Source: Aspergillus flavus (lineage: Eukaryota; Ascomycota; Eurotiomycetes; Eurotiales; Aspergillaceae). From it: a stretch of DNA of 64,000 nucleotides. The stretch's first letter is position 1, and every line of letters starts with the position of its first letter. The notes under the pieces are model-generated. The model saw only the letters and a list, made by a program, of their open reading frames with translations, was not told the origin of the DNA and made no database searches. A program made the position numbers and the translations under genes. Where the stretch lies: assembly GCF_009017415.1 (NCBI RefSeq), contig NC_092409.1, positions 4,154,001 to 4,218,000 of the forward strand, given 5' to 3'. This document shows positions 47,542 through 58,660 of this stretch, in pieces.

Positions 47542-48239
47542 ATGAAAGTCACCTATTTTGCCTCTATCCTCACGGCTGGACTTGCGTCCGTGGTACGACG
47601 ATGTTTTAGAACCACCTCCATTGTTCGATGACAACTAACCTCTTTCAGGCCTACGCCGTCGAAGCTCCTATCCCTGGATATGGCGTCGAGGACCTCTCCT
47701 GGGAAGTCCAGACCACCCCTGGCGGCCCCAAAGTCAATCTCAATGGAACAGTGCAGGAGGTCCACGAACAATTGTTGGCAATTAACCCCAACTACGAGCA
47801 AGAATTCGCTGCCCTGAACGCCGACAAGAAACGGGAGCTTACTTTCGAGAAGCGGGATACGGTAACATGCTATCAGTATCCTCAGGCCAACCACAAGTAT
47901 GTCGAGAGTGGTATCAAGTATTTGCGTTCGGTCCCCGGCCAGCCCACAAACGGACCGGGACCTAACAACTGCGGACGGGTCAGCTGTAGTTACAATGCTG
48001 CTATCTGGTGGTGCAATGATGTGAGTAGATAATTTACTGGGCGTGCGAGTCCGGAAGTCAAGGAACTGTATTGACGTCTCTTCTAGAACACTTTCAGCAA
48101 GACCCTTCCCAGCTTCAACAACATTGCCGATGGAGCTCAGGTGGTTGAGAATCACTGCTGGAGAGGAGGCAACTTTTTCTCCGGAAAGTGCGATCACGCC
48201 GATCACTGGAGTGTGATTGTTAAAGGCGAGAGGTGCTAG
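47542..48239 (+). CDS. Secreted cysteine-rich preproprotein with Kex2-type site
   Basis: Exons 47542-47592, 47649-48020 and 48087-48239 encode 191 aa. The signal peptide is residues 1-20 (MKVTYFASILTAGLASVAYA). A propeptide of about 66 residues follows (LSWEVQTTPGGPKVNLNGTV and on) and ends at EKR (Lys85-Arg86), a Kex2-like site. The mature part starts at DTVTCYQYP and is about 105 residues with seven Cys and several Trp (NCGRVSCSY, AIWWCND, ENHCWRGGNFF, DHWSVIV). Small secreted proteins of this shape occur widely in filamentous fungi, and their functions range from antimicrobial to effector-like; I cannot name this one. An odd number of cysteines would leave one unpaired unless it dimerises. 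The signal peptide is interrupted by the first intron, which supports the splice choice. Confidence 0.85.
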
Positions 48240-48492
48240 ATGGAACTAGAAAGACAATATAAGCAGTATGGAAGTACATCATATACTTGATTAGTTGATC
48301 AGCGATAGAAGATACCTTCCTCATCTAGTCTAGTTTATCGTCCCACTTCTCCCAGCCTAAACCCAAACAAGCAATTCCGCGATCAGCCGGGCTCACATTC
48401 TGGACCCCGAGTATATCCATTAAACTCTTCCGATCTCCAAAACAACATCCTTCCCTCCCCATGTATATATATTCCTCTCTACCCAGAAAAGA

Positions 48493-49470
48493 ATGCTAAA
48501 ACTCTCCACAATCCTCGGCTCCCTATTCTATCTCCTCCCAATCTATATCTTCCTCATTGCCCCCGCCCTCCGCCAATTCTTTCCCCCCGCCGAAGAAGAC
48601 CTCACCTTCAACCCCGACGATGACGCCGCCGACCTCGAAGGCCCGATCCTAAACGACACAATTCTCAGTCTCGACGATGGCATTGAGCCCACCTGTGCCC
48701 CGGACAATTACCGGGTCCATCTCCTCCGTCGCGACCCATTGGTAATCTACATCGAAGATTTCCTCAGTTCCGAGGAAGCCGACCACCTCGTTGAACTCGG
48801 GTGAGTTCAATCCCACCGCGCAGCGCATTAGACATGCCTACATACATATCCACCTTCACACAAAACCAATTCCCCCACATGGCCCAAACAAGGAAAGAAA
48901 TACGGCTACTAACAACCACCAAGCCAAGAAACCTACACCCCCTCCATAATCTACGACGGCACAACCGAAAAAGTAGACCCCAACACCCGACTCTCCGACC
49001 GCTCCCTCCTCCCCCGCACCAACACCGTCCGCTGCCTCGAGAACCGCGCAAAGGCCTTCCAAGGCTGGCGACCGCACCTGTACATCGAGCGCATGTGGGC
49101 CCAGCGCTACAACGCCTCCGGCCACTACCGGCACCACTATGACTGGGCGGGTTCGAGTGCGCGCGGCGGCGACCGTGCCAGTACGTTCATGGTGTATCTC
49201 GGGGACGAGTGTACGGGTGGTGGCACGAATTTTCCGCGGTTCAAGAGGCCGAGGGATGAGAAGTGGTGTCGGTTTGTGGAGTGTGAGAATGAGGCGGAGG
49301 GGGTTACGTTTCGGCCGGTGAAGGGGAATGCCATCTTTTGGGAGAATTTGAGGCCGGATGGGAGTGGGTATTTGGAGACGTGGCATGCGGCGTTTCCGGT
49401 CACGGAGGGGACGAAGGTTGGGTTGAATATTTGGAGTTGGTATCAGCCGCCCAGAAGGAGGAGGGTGTGA
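48493..49470 (+). CDS. Prolyl 4-hydroxylase-type 2-oxoglutarate/Fe(II) dioxygenase, membrane-anchored
   Basis: Exons 48493-48800 and 48924-49470 encode 284 aa. An N-terminal hydrophobic helix (ILGSLFYLLPIYIFLIAPAL) predicts a type II membrane protein of the secretory pathway. An acidic linker, then the entry region (LVIYIEDFLSSEEADHLVEL) and the double-stranded beta-helix core follow. Iron ligands are His and Asp in HYRHHYDWAG and a distal His in ETWHAAFPV, with the 2-oxoglutarate-binding Lys in EGTKVGLNIWSW. RASTFMVYLGDECTGGGTNF is the typical strand before the core. It should hydroxylate prolines in secreted or membrane proteins using O2 and 2-oxoglutarate. The 123-nt intron is longer than most here. 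The acceptor at 48923 follows a CTAAC branch site and restores frame; exon lengths sum to 855. Confidence 0.9.
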
Positions 49471-49777
49471 TTCTTTTTCTTTTTCTTTTTCTTTTTATTG
49501 TATTGTATTCTATTGGGTTGTTCTGTTGGATAGAGGGTGAAGTTCTTGTACCATACGTGTACCATACTATACAGATAAACATATATAGATCTTCTGCTAA
49601 ATAGACACTTCTATACCGCGAGAACCTGATATGTACAAATCAACATGACATTTCATCTATATACGGAAAATGATACTCATTAACTACACGAAACCCACAA
49701 ACGCCACATCAATATCCGTACTCCGTTGCTCGTTACATTAACTTCGTGGACTGGCAAAGGAAAGGTATCATACCAGA
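49471..49777. other. Convergent 3' region between hydroxylase and Zn2Cys6 gene
   Basis: T-rich tract directly after the hydroxylase stop (TTCTTTTTCTTTTTCTTTTT, about 49473-49495), likely part of the 3' UTR. No gene. Confidence 0.6.
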
Positions 49778-52700
49778 TCAGTTTCCAACATTCATCCATT
49801 GGATCCAATCGTCGCTGGGAAGTCCATTGCCGGCCCGGCACGCATCGGTGTTCCCAAAGATATCGTCCAGCGAGATCCCTAAATCAATGCCCATCCCCAT
49901 GGAGTTGTCCTCGACGCCCATGCCAAAGTTCTGCACATTCCCTGACGGCATCAGCGGCTGCGCTGACTGCTCCGTGGGGAAGTTTTGCGGCTGGAAATTG
50001 TAACCCTGCCACATGAAGTTGTTGTTCGGGAGAGATACCAGATCGGGACTGTTGACTGCCTCCCCACTCGCCGGGGTGGATGCGTGTGAAACAGGCGATT
50101 GTAACCGCGACTGACTCACAGAAGGGGGGTTTGCTAGGCGCATAGGAAGAGCAGCATTCATGAGTGTTGGTGTATTGTTGTTGGAAAATAAGGGGAAATT
50201 GCCCAGGCCATCCAGGGCCGGTGTTGATACCCCGATGGTGTTTGTGGGATCGGTAGAAGGTGGCGCCGACCGCTGCGTCGTGAGATCCCGCCCGAATTGC
50301 ATGGCCCCGCTGTCCTGACGGAAATGGTCATTCTCCAAGGTGGACATCGGCTGGGTAGGGTAGGCAAAAGGATCGTCAGAGGGAAACATGATGGGCATAA
50401 GATCGGGAAGGTTGGTTGGATTTGAGAACTGCTGAGCAACAAATGGACTCGTGGGCATATCTTGCGTGGACATGGACATCGGCAGGGGGGATGTGTTGGA
50501 TGAGGCAGCAATGGACTCTGTCGCCTGTGTCTCTGACGGGGTCGATATGGTTTCTGTGGGTGGTTCGGGTGTCGATGAAAACCAGGGGGAAGGTGTGTTC
50601 GCTGGACGAGAATTTGATCGACTATGGCGGGGATGGTTGTCGTCTAAGCTCTTGGGTAGATTACTGGCCTCCTTGGTCGACCTGTTCAATAGTTGAATAG
50701 GGAATGTGCTCGCTCTCTGCGGAGGAGGCATCGCGGGTGGGGCCGTAGGGCTTTTAGCATTACCCAGTTTGTTGCTACTGGACGGGGCAGGGCGCTTTAG
50801 ATTCACCGGGTTGGCTTTGCTCTGGCGGTTCTTTAATAAGTCGGGAAGATTCTTGAAAAGGCAGATGAGGCTTTGGGAGCACCGATCCGCAGCCAAACTC
50901 TTCTTTGCCAGTCCTGTCAAAGTGTTCTTGCCTTCCATGGCATCCTTCAACACGCCATCTTTAGCTGTGGGAGAGTCGGGATTCTCGAGCACGAAGAACA
51001 ACAAAGATAGGATAGCAAAGTAGGTGGTATACATGGTAAACCAGTAGGACCCGTTAAGCAGACCTCTCTTATGCATACCAGTGGTTATATGGACGATGTT
51101 CCGGGAAACGCTAACGCATGCAGCAGCACAGGCGTAGGATCGCCGATCGACGCCACGGGCCTGAGAGCCGCTCGAGACATAGTGCAAGAAAGGGCGGTAC
51201 ATGACCACTTGCACATGGGCATAGCTAATGCGCAGCAACTGTCGTACCCTACAGAAAGTTAGTCTTAGTCGCACAAGGGAGTAGAGATGATTAAGTATAC
51301 CTCTCAAGTTGAGGGGACACTTCGGTCCCAGGTCGCAAAGCGGCCGGTAGTTCCTCCATCCAAGCCTGAAGATCCCGCTCAATCTCCCGGATCTTGGAAT
51401 GACTTACAACATAGCGTTGATCTGATTTGGATCGGTGCTGAGCGTTCTTAACCGGATATATATATTTTACCACTTTCAGCATAATGCTTGAAAGTCGCGT
51501 GTGTGCATTAGCACCTGCCATGAGAGGCGTATAATCCGGTGGTGTGGGTAAGATGCCATCTGAAGTGATGAACTCGCCGTCAATCGACATTGGGTATTCC
51601 TGGTCGATGTCATCGTCACTCAGCATCTGGGGTAGTCCCAGTAGGGTGCTGACATAGACGTCCATCTTCCGAATAACCCAAAAGATACGTTTCCGCAGCT
51701 CTTGTTCCAGGGGGTTGAAGTTGGCTGATACCGAGCGGTGCAGGCCCAGGCGTAGGGCAGAGCGAAGGGCAATGCCGACAAATGAATAACAGGTACTCAG
51801 TTTGGCAGATGATTGCAGGAACAATACCATGAAGCAAATTGCCTGGAGAGAGGTCAAGTCGCGGCAGTCAGTGATCTCCAAGAGCTGTCGCCCGGCTTTG
51901 AAGTATTGAAACCTGGTTGGAGTTAGCGAATGTATAACTTTAGCACCAAGCACAGACATACCCTTGGCCGATGGCACTTTCATAACCGGAGAGATCCAGG
52001 GTACCAGTCCCGTCATCTGAGAACAAACAACCGACAGCCATCACAATGTAGAGGAGTGGCAGAAAAGCATGCTCCTCATTGGTATACTGCTCAGGCGGGG
52101 TATCGTAGATCCGATCTAACATGGCGTAAAACGAAGGTTCGTGGACAAATCGCATGAGAGAACAGCCATCTTCCAAGGCATTGTGACACAGGCGTCGTGC
52201 CACCTCGCGCGATGGCAGGTCATGAGTGGGGGGCAACAATGCATCCTGCGGGGACTCCGATGCCGACTTTGGACTGTCCAACATCTGTGAGAACGGCCGC
52301 GATCGCAGCGCCGGCGCTGAGATGTCCACGGCCCCCAATTGCTTTCGAAGTCGTCGAAGGAATGTGATGCCTGAGGTGTGCCCATGATAATCCCAGTGAC
52401 CTTGATCGTCCAAGTCCAGATAGCCTGAATTATCCACCATTGATTCAAGTAAAGATTCTTCACCACAACAGTTATCTGATGGAGCCTCCGCTGGCCCGGT
52501 AGCAACAGTCGAGGAATTCGAGCCGTTGGTGGTCACGGGCGGTTGCTGTGGCTGCTGTTTCTCGCGTTTGACGACGGCTAGCATTTGTTCGGTAGCATGC
52601 TCATCGAACCGGGGATCGTCCAGATTGATGTCGGGAAGAACGACTCGAAGGAGAGCCTCGGCCTTGTGTAGACGTGCTTCAAGGGCTTCCACATATTGAG

Positions 52701-53126
52701 GGGCCGGATTACGGCGGCGATTCGACGGCTGGTCATAGGTGCATTCTACCGACGGGGAGTGAGTGAGATGCAAACTAGACAGACGTAGTGCAAGGTAGAC
52801 CATAGAAAGGACAGCAAAGACACAAGAGAGAACATGAAGGGCAGTTACTGACCATAGCTGTATACGGTACAATGAGTACATGGCTGTTTCCCATCACATT
52901 TGATCTTTTTTCGCCGACATTCATCGCAAGCTCGTGTTACACGGCGCCTCTTCTGCATGGGGAGGGGCTCTTTGGCTGGTTTTGAGCCGTCTTGGTCGTG
53001 CGACGACTGAAGGGAAGAGGGATCTGCATCATCATGGTAAAAAACTGAATCCGAGGGGCCCGATGGATCATCGTCCGTCGCATTATCCGCCGACGCGGTA
53101 TGGAAAGCGCTGGATGGAGTACCCAT
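49778..53126 (-). CDS. Zn(II)2Cys6 transcription factor with fungal-specific middle domain
   Basis: Exons read downward: 53126-52853, 52745-51962, 51912-51301 and 51248-49778; 1046 aa. The binuclear zinc cluster has Cys at 67, 70, 77, 83, 86 and 93 ([20 protein letters not shown]); the last Cys is supplied by exon 2. A linker and coiled coil follow ([20 protein letters not shown]), giving the Gal4-type dimer layout. The fungal-specific regulatory domain is recognised from [33 protein letters not shown] and [20 protein letters not shown]. The C-terminal 350 residues are Ser/Pro/Asn-rich and end in [11 protein letters not shown], an activation-domain style. The cluster and linker remind me of the cellulose regulator ClrA/CLR-1, but I cannot verify that. 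The gene is divergent from a sugar transporter across 1.6 kb, compatible with control of carbon-source uptake. Confidence 0.92.
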
Positions 53127-54751
53127 GGCGCGCGCGATTATTCAGTCCAGGTGTCGGGATCGATTAAGGCGGTCGGCGTAGAAGCATGCAAGGGAGCTCC
53201 GATTGAATAGCGTTTGTGGAATCAGGACAGTGTTCTGGGCGTCCCGAGAGAACGAAAGAAGCGCGAGACTAATTTGATCAGCAAGGAGCAATGCCCGCGT
53301 GGCGATCCGACCGTTATCGTCCACGAGGGTGGAATTGACGTTTCTCACAGGTTCATCGAGCAATAGGAGAAATGACGACGGTGCGATTCGTTCTTCCGAC
53401 GGATTGCAGGTGGGATCCAATCACTGGGCTAGAAAACGCTTTTATGCTTCTGGTTGTGTAATTCCTTGAAAATAATTATCCGACAGCGGGTGTGCTGAAG
53501 TTATAGGAAAGATCTGTAAAATTAATAATTGCGTTTTGGATGAGTCAAACAGTGGCCGCGGAGATTCCCAAAATGATGACCATGTACGAACAGGTCAAGG
53601 GAGCGGCGGGGTTGTCGCGATCAAATTGATAATAGCTGTCGCTTTAAGTTCTGGAAGGGGGGTTTTTTTTTTCTTTCTCTCTCTTTTTTTTTTAGAAGCC
53701 CTGCTTTTCCCAAACGGTGGTCCGTTTTTAATTGGGGACAGTCTTGGTAATTGAAAGAGGAAAAAGTTAGGCTGGAAAATGTGGAGAAAATGAGCTCAGG
53801 CAGGGCAAAGCGAATGCGACAGGAATAGCGGTAGACAAACTTTAGTGACTTGAGAAGTTCAACTTGGGAAGTTTCCAAGACCAAGAGATCCACAGCGGAA
53901 GCGACCAGAACGTGTCTAGAAAACAGAAAAGAAGAAAGAATATGCACAAGACCGCGTGAAAAAGGGAAAAAGAAAAAGCACCACTGTCAGGGAGGGATGA
54001 AATAATCACTCATTAGCGGGATTGAGGTAATTGTCGGGGTCTGAGCCGACCAACTCCATCAATTAGTGGAACAGAGGAAAAACTTGGCCTCGGCGATCTG
54101 ATAGCGGCTGACGGCGATTCGATCCTTTTGGCCCCCTTTCCGGTCTAGCGCCAGAACCGGCCTTCAAAGTCTCGGAAAGCCTTTCTATACGTCAGTGCAA
54201 ACTTGTTCCAATTTTTAGGTAAGGCTGAAGAAATGCTAGGGTAATGAATGCCGTGGTAGCCTCAGGCAGGTCCAGTGGCTTTCCATTTCTGTCAGGCGAG
54301 AATTACCTCAGAAAGCTAAACTTATCCTTGGTCACGGTGGATTTTAAATCCTCAAGATGTTCATTCATGTACCTACCTTGAAAAAGTCCTTACCTCCACA
54401 TCCAGAATAACATCAGTCCCATTTCAATCGTCTTCTACCACTTCCTTCGTGTTCACCATTGTGAATAAGAGTTTCGTTCAGCTTTCAATCAACTTGATTG
54501 CTTCCATTTAACTCAGCAATAGCATTGACTGATGCATTGCCTTGGCATTCTTCCTCCTTTCTGACATCGCCACCATACGGAACGTCAGGCAAAAAGTACC
54601 TTTCCCATTATCAAGAATCTTATCAGCCGTTAGAAATCACCTATGGAAATATACAAGAAGGCGGTGGAATACACGAATGGGGTCCTTATAGATACCACAC
54701 CATTTGCAATCGAATGCTGAGCACATCACTTACCAGTCCAGCCCTTGCCCC
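53127..54751. promoter_or_regulatory. Divergent promoter region, Zn2Cys6 factor and sugar transporter
   Basis: 1.6 kb between divergent starts. It contains T-rich runs (about 53660-53695) and purine-rich runs. A frame at 54498-54830 overlaps the transporter's first exon in another frame and is not supported. Confidence 0.55.
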
Positions 54752-56445
54752 ATGGCTTACTATCTTGTCACCCTTTGCTGCGTCTTCACAACTCTGGGCT
54801 CCTTTCTCTTCGGTTATGATTCCGGCGTGATTTCGTCAACCCTTGATCAAGAAGATTTCCAGAATCGCTTTAATCACCCCTCTGATGCCGCAACGGGTGG
54901 TATAGTCGCTTCCTACAATGGTATAGGCCCAACTACAGACGACGTTCGGTCGCCAAACACATTCTAACTGGAATATAGGGGGTGCAATTCTAGGTTCCGC
55001 TCTGGTCTCATACATCTCCGATCCTTATGGACGGCGTCCTGTCATCTTCATTGGAGGCCTTCTCGGAAGCTTGGGTGCAGCGTTGCAAGCCGGTGCCGTA
55101 ACTGTCGCCATGCTCATTGCAGGTCGATTGATTGCAGGTTTGGCTGTAGGCTTGATGTCGTCTGCAATTCCAGTTTACTGTGTACGTCTTTTCCGTTCTT
55201 GGTGTCGCATTGCTTTTGAGTCATGCTGACTGTTTTTAGAGTGAGGTATCGCCTCCCCGGATACGCGGCTTTCTGGGCTCCATGCAACAATGGATGATCG
55301 GGTTGGGGTTTGTTGTCGCTGTATGTTACATCACTATCATTCGTCTGTATAGCTTTCGAGTTCGTCTTACTAACGCCGGCCAGCAATGGACTGGATATGG
55401 TTGTTCCCTTCACACCGGCGCCATAACCTGGCGGCTCCCCTTGGCCATCCAGGCCGTTCCCGCCGTGATCCTCTGTTTTGGTGTTTGGCTCCTTCCCGAG
55501 TCTCCACGCTGGCTGATTGAGAAAGGCCGCGCTGAAGCGGGCCGAGAAATCCTGGCTCGTTTACATTCAAACCGGGACAGGTCTAATATCCACATGGTTG
55601 AAGCCGAGATCGCCCAGATCAACGACAGCATCGCCGAGGAACGACGTTCCGCCGTACACTCCTGGCGCGAACTACTAAGCAAGGCTCGCTGGCGCCATCG
55701 CCTGTTACTTGCGTGCGGCATTCAAGCGTTTACCCAATGCTCAGGTACCAACATCATCTCGAACTACAATCCAGGCCTATACAGGACGCTAGGCCTGAAG
55801 GGCACAACACCTCTCATGCTACAGGGAATATGGGGTGCACTGGCCCAGTTCTGGAATACGGTGTTCATGCTTTTCATTGACCGTGTGGGTCGTCGTAAGC
55901 TTCTCATCCCTTCCCTGCTCGGCATGGGTGCCACCATGTGCATAGAAGCGGCCTTAGCCCAGGCCAACGGCGGCTTTCGCGACCCTTCTGCCAACCCGGA
56001 TGCTGTCCGTGCTGCGATCGCCATGTTCTTTGTCTTCTCAATCTTCTTTACCAGCCTTGGGCTCATCTCCTGGATCTATCCATCTGAGATCTTCCCGACA
56101 GCGATCCGCGCCCGCGGCTCATCGCTGGCAACAGCTACCAATTGGAGTTTGAACCTTGTCTTTGCGCAATGCACGCCAATTGCGAGGTCAACCATGGGCT
56201 TCAATTACTTTTATTGCTTCTTCGCTTTTAATTGGGTGGCCGCTGCCATTACTTGGGCCTTTTACCCCGAAACTGCTGGCAAGTCGCTTGAGGACGTCGA
56301 ACATATCTTCTCATCCAGCTCCCGTGATGATTTTCCGCATCCTGTGCCGGACCTTAAGAACGATGTTGTTGCTGTCGCGAACCCTGCAGACAGCGACTGG
56401 TCGAGGGAGAATCTGGAGCTTAGCTGCCATGCAAAAATGTCATAG
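54752..56445 (+). CDS. MFS sugar transporter
   Basis: Exons 54752-54920, 54979-55181, 55240-55320 and 55384-56445 encode 504 aa, typical for fungal hexose/pentose/disaccharide proton symporters. Family motifs are GSFLFGYDSGVISS (TM1), SDPYGRRPVIF (loop 2-3), SEVSPPRIRGFLGSMQQW, LPESPRWLIEKGR (end of TM6), FIDRVGRRKLL (loop 8-9) and YPETAGKSLEDVE (after TM12). The twelve-helix layout appears complete. The third intron (55321-55383, 63 nt) is stop-free and in frame, so retention would insert 21 residues after FVVA, inside the helix region around TM5. The gene is divergent from a Zn2Cys6 factor and convergent with a second transcription factor. Substrate not determinable by eye. Confidence 0.93.
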
Positions 56446-56662
56446 TATGTATAGAACCGAGTATGTACTATATGTAGATCAGCATATGCAAGTAATAGCC
56501 TCCTTCTTAAAAACTAACTAAAACTGCGGATATTGTAACCGCTCGCTATATAGGAGATGGGTATCAAGTAGATTCAAGACCAAGAAAACAGACATGGGTA
56601 TCCAAAAACTAGATAAATATAGTTATGCGCCAAACCACAGAGGGGTAAATGGAGCGATCCGG

Positions 56663-58660
56663 TCACTCTGCCAGAGCAGGCATGATATAGCTCGTTAGAG
56701 GCGCACTGAGGATCTCCTGCCGCAGTTCACGCTCCCACAGACACACAGGGGTCTCAAGACGTAACGTCAAACACGAAAAAAGGAAGTCGTGAACAATCAT
56801 CCAGGAGTTCAGACTAAGTCGCTTTGCAACCTTGAGCATCCGGCCAGCAAACCAAGGTCGCCCGTATTGTGTCTTAGCAGTAGGAGAATACTGCGTAAAA
56901 TCGGGCATGCCTTGGGACCCCGATGACGTAGAAGACATGTCTGTTATCGTTATACCATCCCTGCATTCAAGCATGATCTGAAGTAGTGCCTCAACGGATC
57001 CACTCGTGTCAACCTCACTCGCTAGTACTGCTTGCTCCAATGTCCAGAGGAAGGTTTCGCTATGCTGCACGGAGTTTCGGTAGTCCCAAAGAGCTGCATT
57101 AAGCATGATCAGTGCAACCAGCCGCGCGACAAATTGTTTACGGTTGCCTGAAGCGGTAAAGCGTAGGCCGGGTGGTGCGGCAAGAATACTATACAGAAGT
57201 GATGTCTCCTGAAACGCACTGTAACGCACTAAAGCTGGCATATTGGCATGTTTAGATCGATGGGATACCGAGAGCTCCTCACAACGCTTCAAAAAGTCAA
57301 TGAACTCATCGCACTGATGCCTGATCTCATCCTCGGGTGACAGAAAGGACAGCGAATAACTTGGACTGATTAATCCAGAGGGTGAAAAAGCATCCCGAGG
57401 CGATAACAATGGTATTGAAGGTAAGGGAGAGGGTGTCAAATTGAATGTTTGTGTGATCGAGTCTTGCCATTGGCCTTGACTATTGAAAGATCGTTTGACT
57501 GAAGGGTTATACTCGAAGAAGAAGCTCAGCCCATTTGTTTCATATCCAGATAGAATATAATCTTGCCAGTTGATTAGCATGCCCAAACGGGTATTCTCGA
57601 AGGCCGCCGGACCTCCTCGGGCACGTATCATTTCCCTCGCAGCCCGCATGTGAACCCAGCTAATTTCCTTGTGCCCTGGGCGAGGATCAAAGTCCTCAAG
57701 GCCTGCAGCGCTGAGACATGCGATAATTGCAACATCGGAAATGTCACCTGGATGTCTTGTCATATGATCTCGGAGCATGGAGATTGCGCGGTTGCGGTGA
57801 ACAAGTGTATAGTCAGTCTCCTCCTCGTTCCGTACCCAAGCCCAAGTGTTCGCAGCATGTACGAGGATAGTGTTCTGGAATGTGACGGCGCCCTTCATAC
57901 CTTCTGGGACAAAGACTGCCGTATACCAGTTATGGGCTTTGGCAGAGCGGAAATGACTACCATAGGAACAGGCAGGCATCTCATTAACGTAGAAGTCGAA
58001 TAGCCGTTGCCCCTCAGCATCAAGATCCATCGGTAGGGTGTTGAAAGGGTCGGTTCTTGCTGCGCTGAGGATAGTTTTTGGAGAAAGCGTGACATCAGAT
58101 GGGGATGTTGGAGTGGATGACCACGGGGATAAACTGCTAGACTCTGAGCCACTACTCTGACTTCCAGATGCATATTTGTCTAGAAGATAGGGCGATATCG
58201 GATAGCCTTGAAGCTGAAAGAAGGAGTTGGCCGGGAAGGATGCATTTTCAGCACTTGTATAGCTCATGACTCCAGGGATAAAATCTCGCTCAATTTCTTC
58301 CACCAAATCATCCGTCAACTCTTGATTCGGGACAACTTGGACATCGGACTTTTCTGCTGATGCATTCTTCTGCCTCTGACTGTTGAGGTCTTCTTTCTTT
58401 CCTTTCTGTGCAGTGCCCCCTGCAGAAGCCCTAGCCTTCCTGGGGCGTCGGGTAGCCTTTCGTGGCGCATTGTGGCTTTCTACCGCCGTCTGTTCAACAT
58501 CATTACTAGACTGACCCGACGCACGTTTTTGGCGCATGTATTGTTGCATCACATGGCGCTTGACCTGGGTCAAGTTGCTCCGACTGTTGTTCGAAGCGTC
58601 AATGAATTGCCATTCTGTCGCAGGCTTGGTTGAATCCGTGTTTTCAGACTCATTTGACAT
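56663..58660 (-). CDS. Fungal-specific transcription factor-like protein (PF11951 / 'tachykinin family' type)
   Basis: A single exon of 665 aa. The N-terminal block EWQFIDASNNSRSNLTQVKR, followed by HVMQQYMRQKR, is the hallmark of a large fungal group that databases often label 'tachykinin family protein'. It is followed by basic AT-hook-like segments (RKATRRPRKARAS). The C-terminal 450 residues match the helical Fungal_trans_2 regulatory region (FDFYVNEMPACSYG, VHMRAAREMIRARGGPAAF, MLINWQDYILSGYE). No zinc cluster is visible, so DNA binding, if any, would rely on the basic segments. The first ATG is at 58660 (MSNESENTD); the frame is open a little further upstream but without ATG. It lies tail to tail with the sugar transporter, 217 bases apart. 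Regulatory role inferred from family only. Confidence 0.82.
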   Translation of the reverse strand: MSNESENTDSTKPATEWQFIDASNNSRSNLTQVKRHVMQQYMRQKRASGQSSNDVEQTAVESHNAPRKATRRPRKARASAGGTAQKGKKEDLNSQRQKNASAEKSDVQVVPNQELTDDLVEEIERDFIPGVMSYTSAENASFPANSFFQLQGYPISPYLLDKYASGSQSSGSESSSLSPWSSTPTSPSDVTLSPKTILSAARTDPFNTLPMDLDAEGQRLFDFYVNEMPACSYGSHFRSAKAHNWYTAVFVPEGMKGAVTFQNTILVHAANTWAWVRNEEETDYTLVHRNRAISMLRDHMTRHPGDISDVAIIACLSAAGLEDFDPRPGHKEISWVHMRAAREMIRARGGPAAFENTRLGMLINWQDYILSGYETNGLSFFFEYNPSVKRSFNSQGQWQDSITQTFNLTPSPLPSIPLLSPRDAFSPSGLISPSYSLSFLSPEDEIRHQCDEFIDFLKRCEELSVSHRSKHANMPALVRYSAFQETSLLYSILAAPPGLRFTASGNRKQFVARLVALIMLNAALWDYRNSVQHSETFLWTLEQAVLASEVDTSGSVEALLQIMLECRDGITITDMSSTSSGSQGMPDFTQYSPTAKTQYGRPWFAGRMLKVAKRLSLNSWMIVHDFLFSCLTLRLETPVCLWERELRQEILSAPLTSYIMPALAE

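Noticed and set aside
47553..48206. A 217-codon frame antisense to the secreted-protein gene
   Set aside because: Reads through both introns of the well-supported sense gene; no domain.
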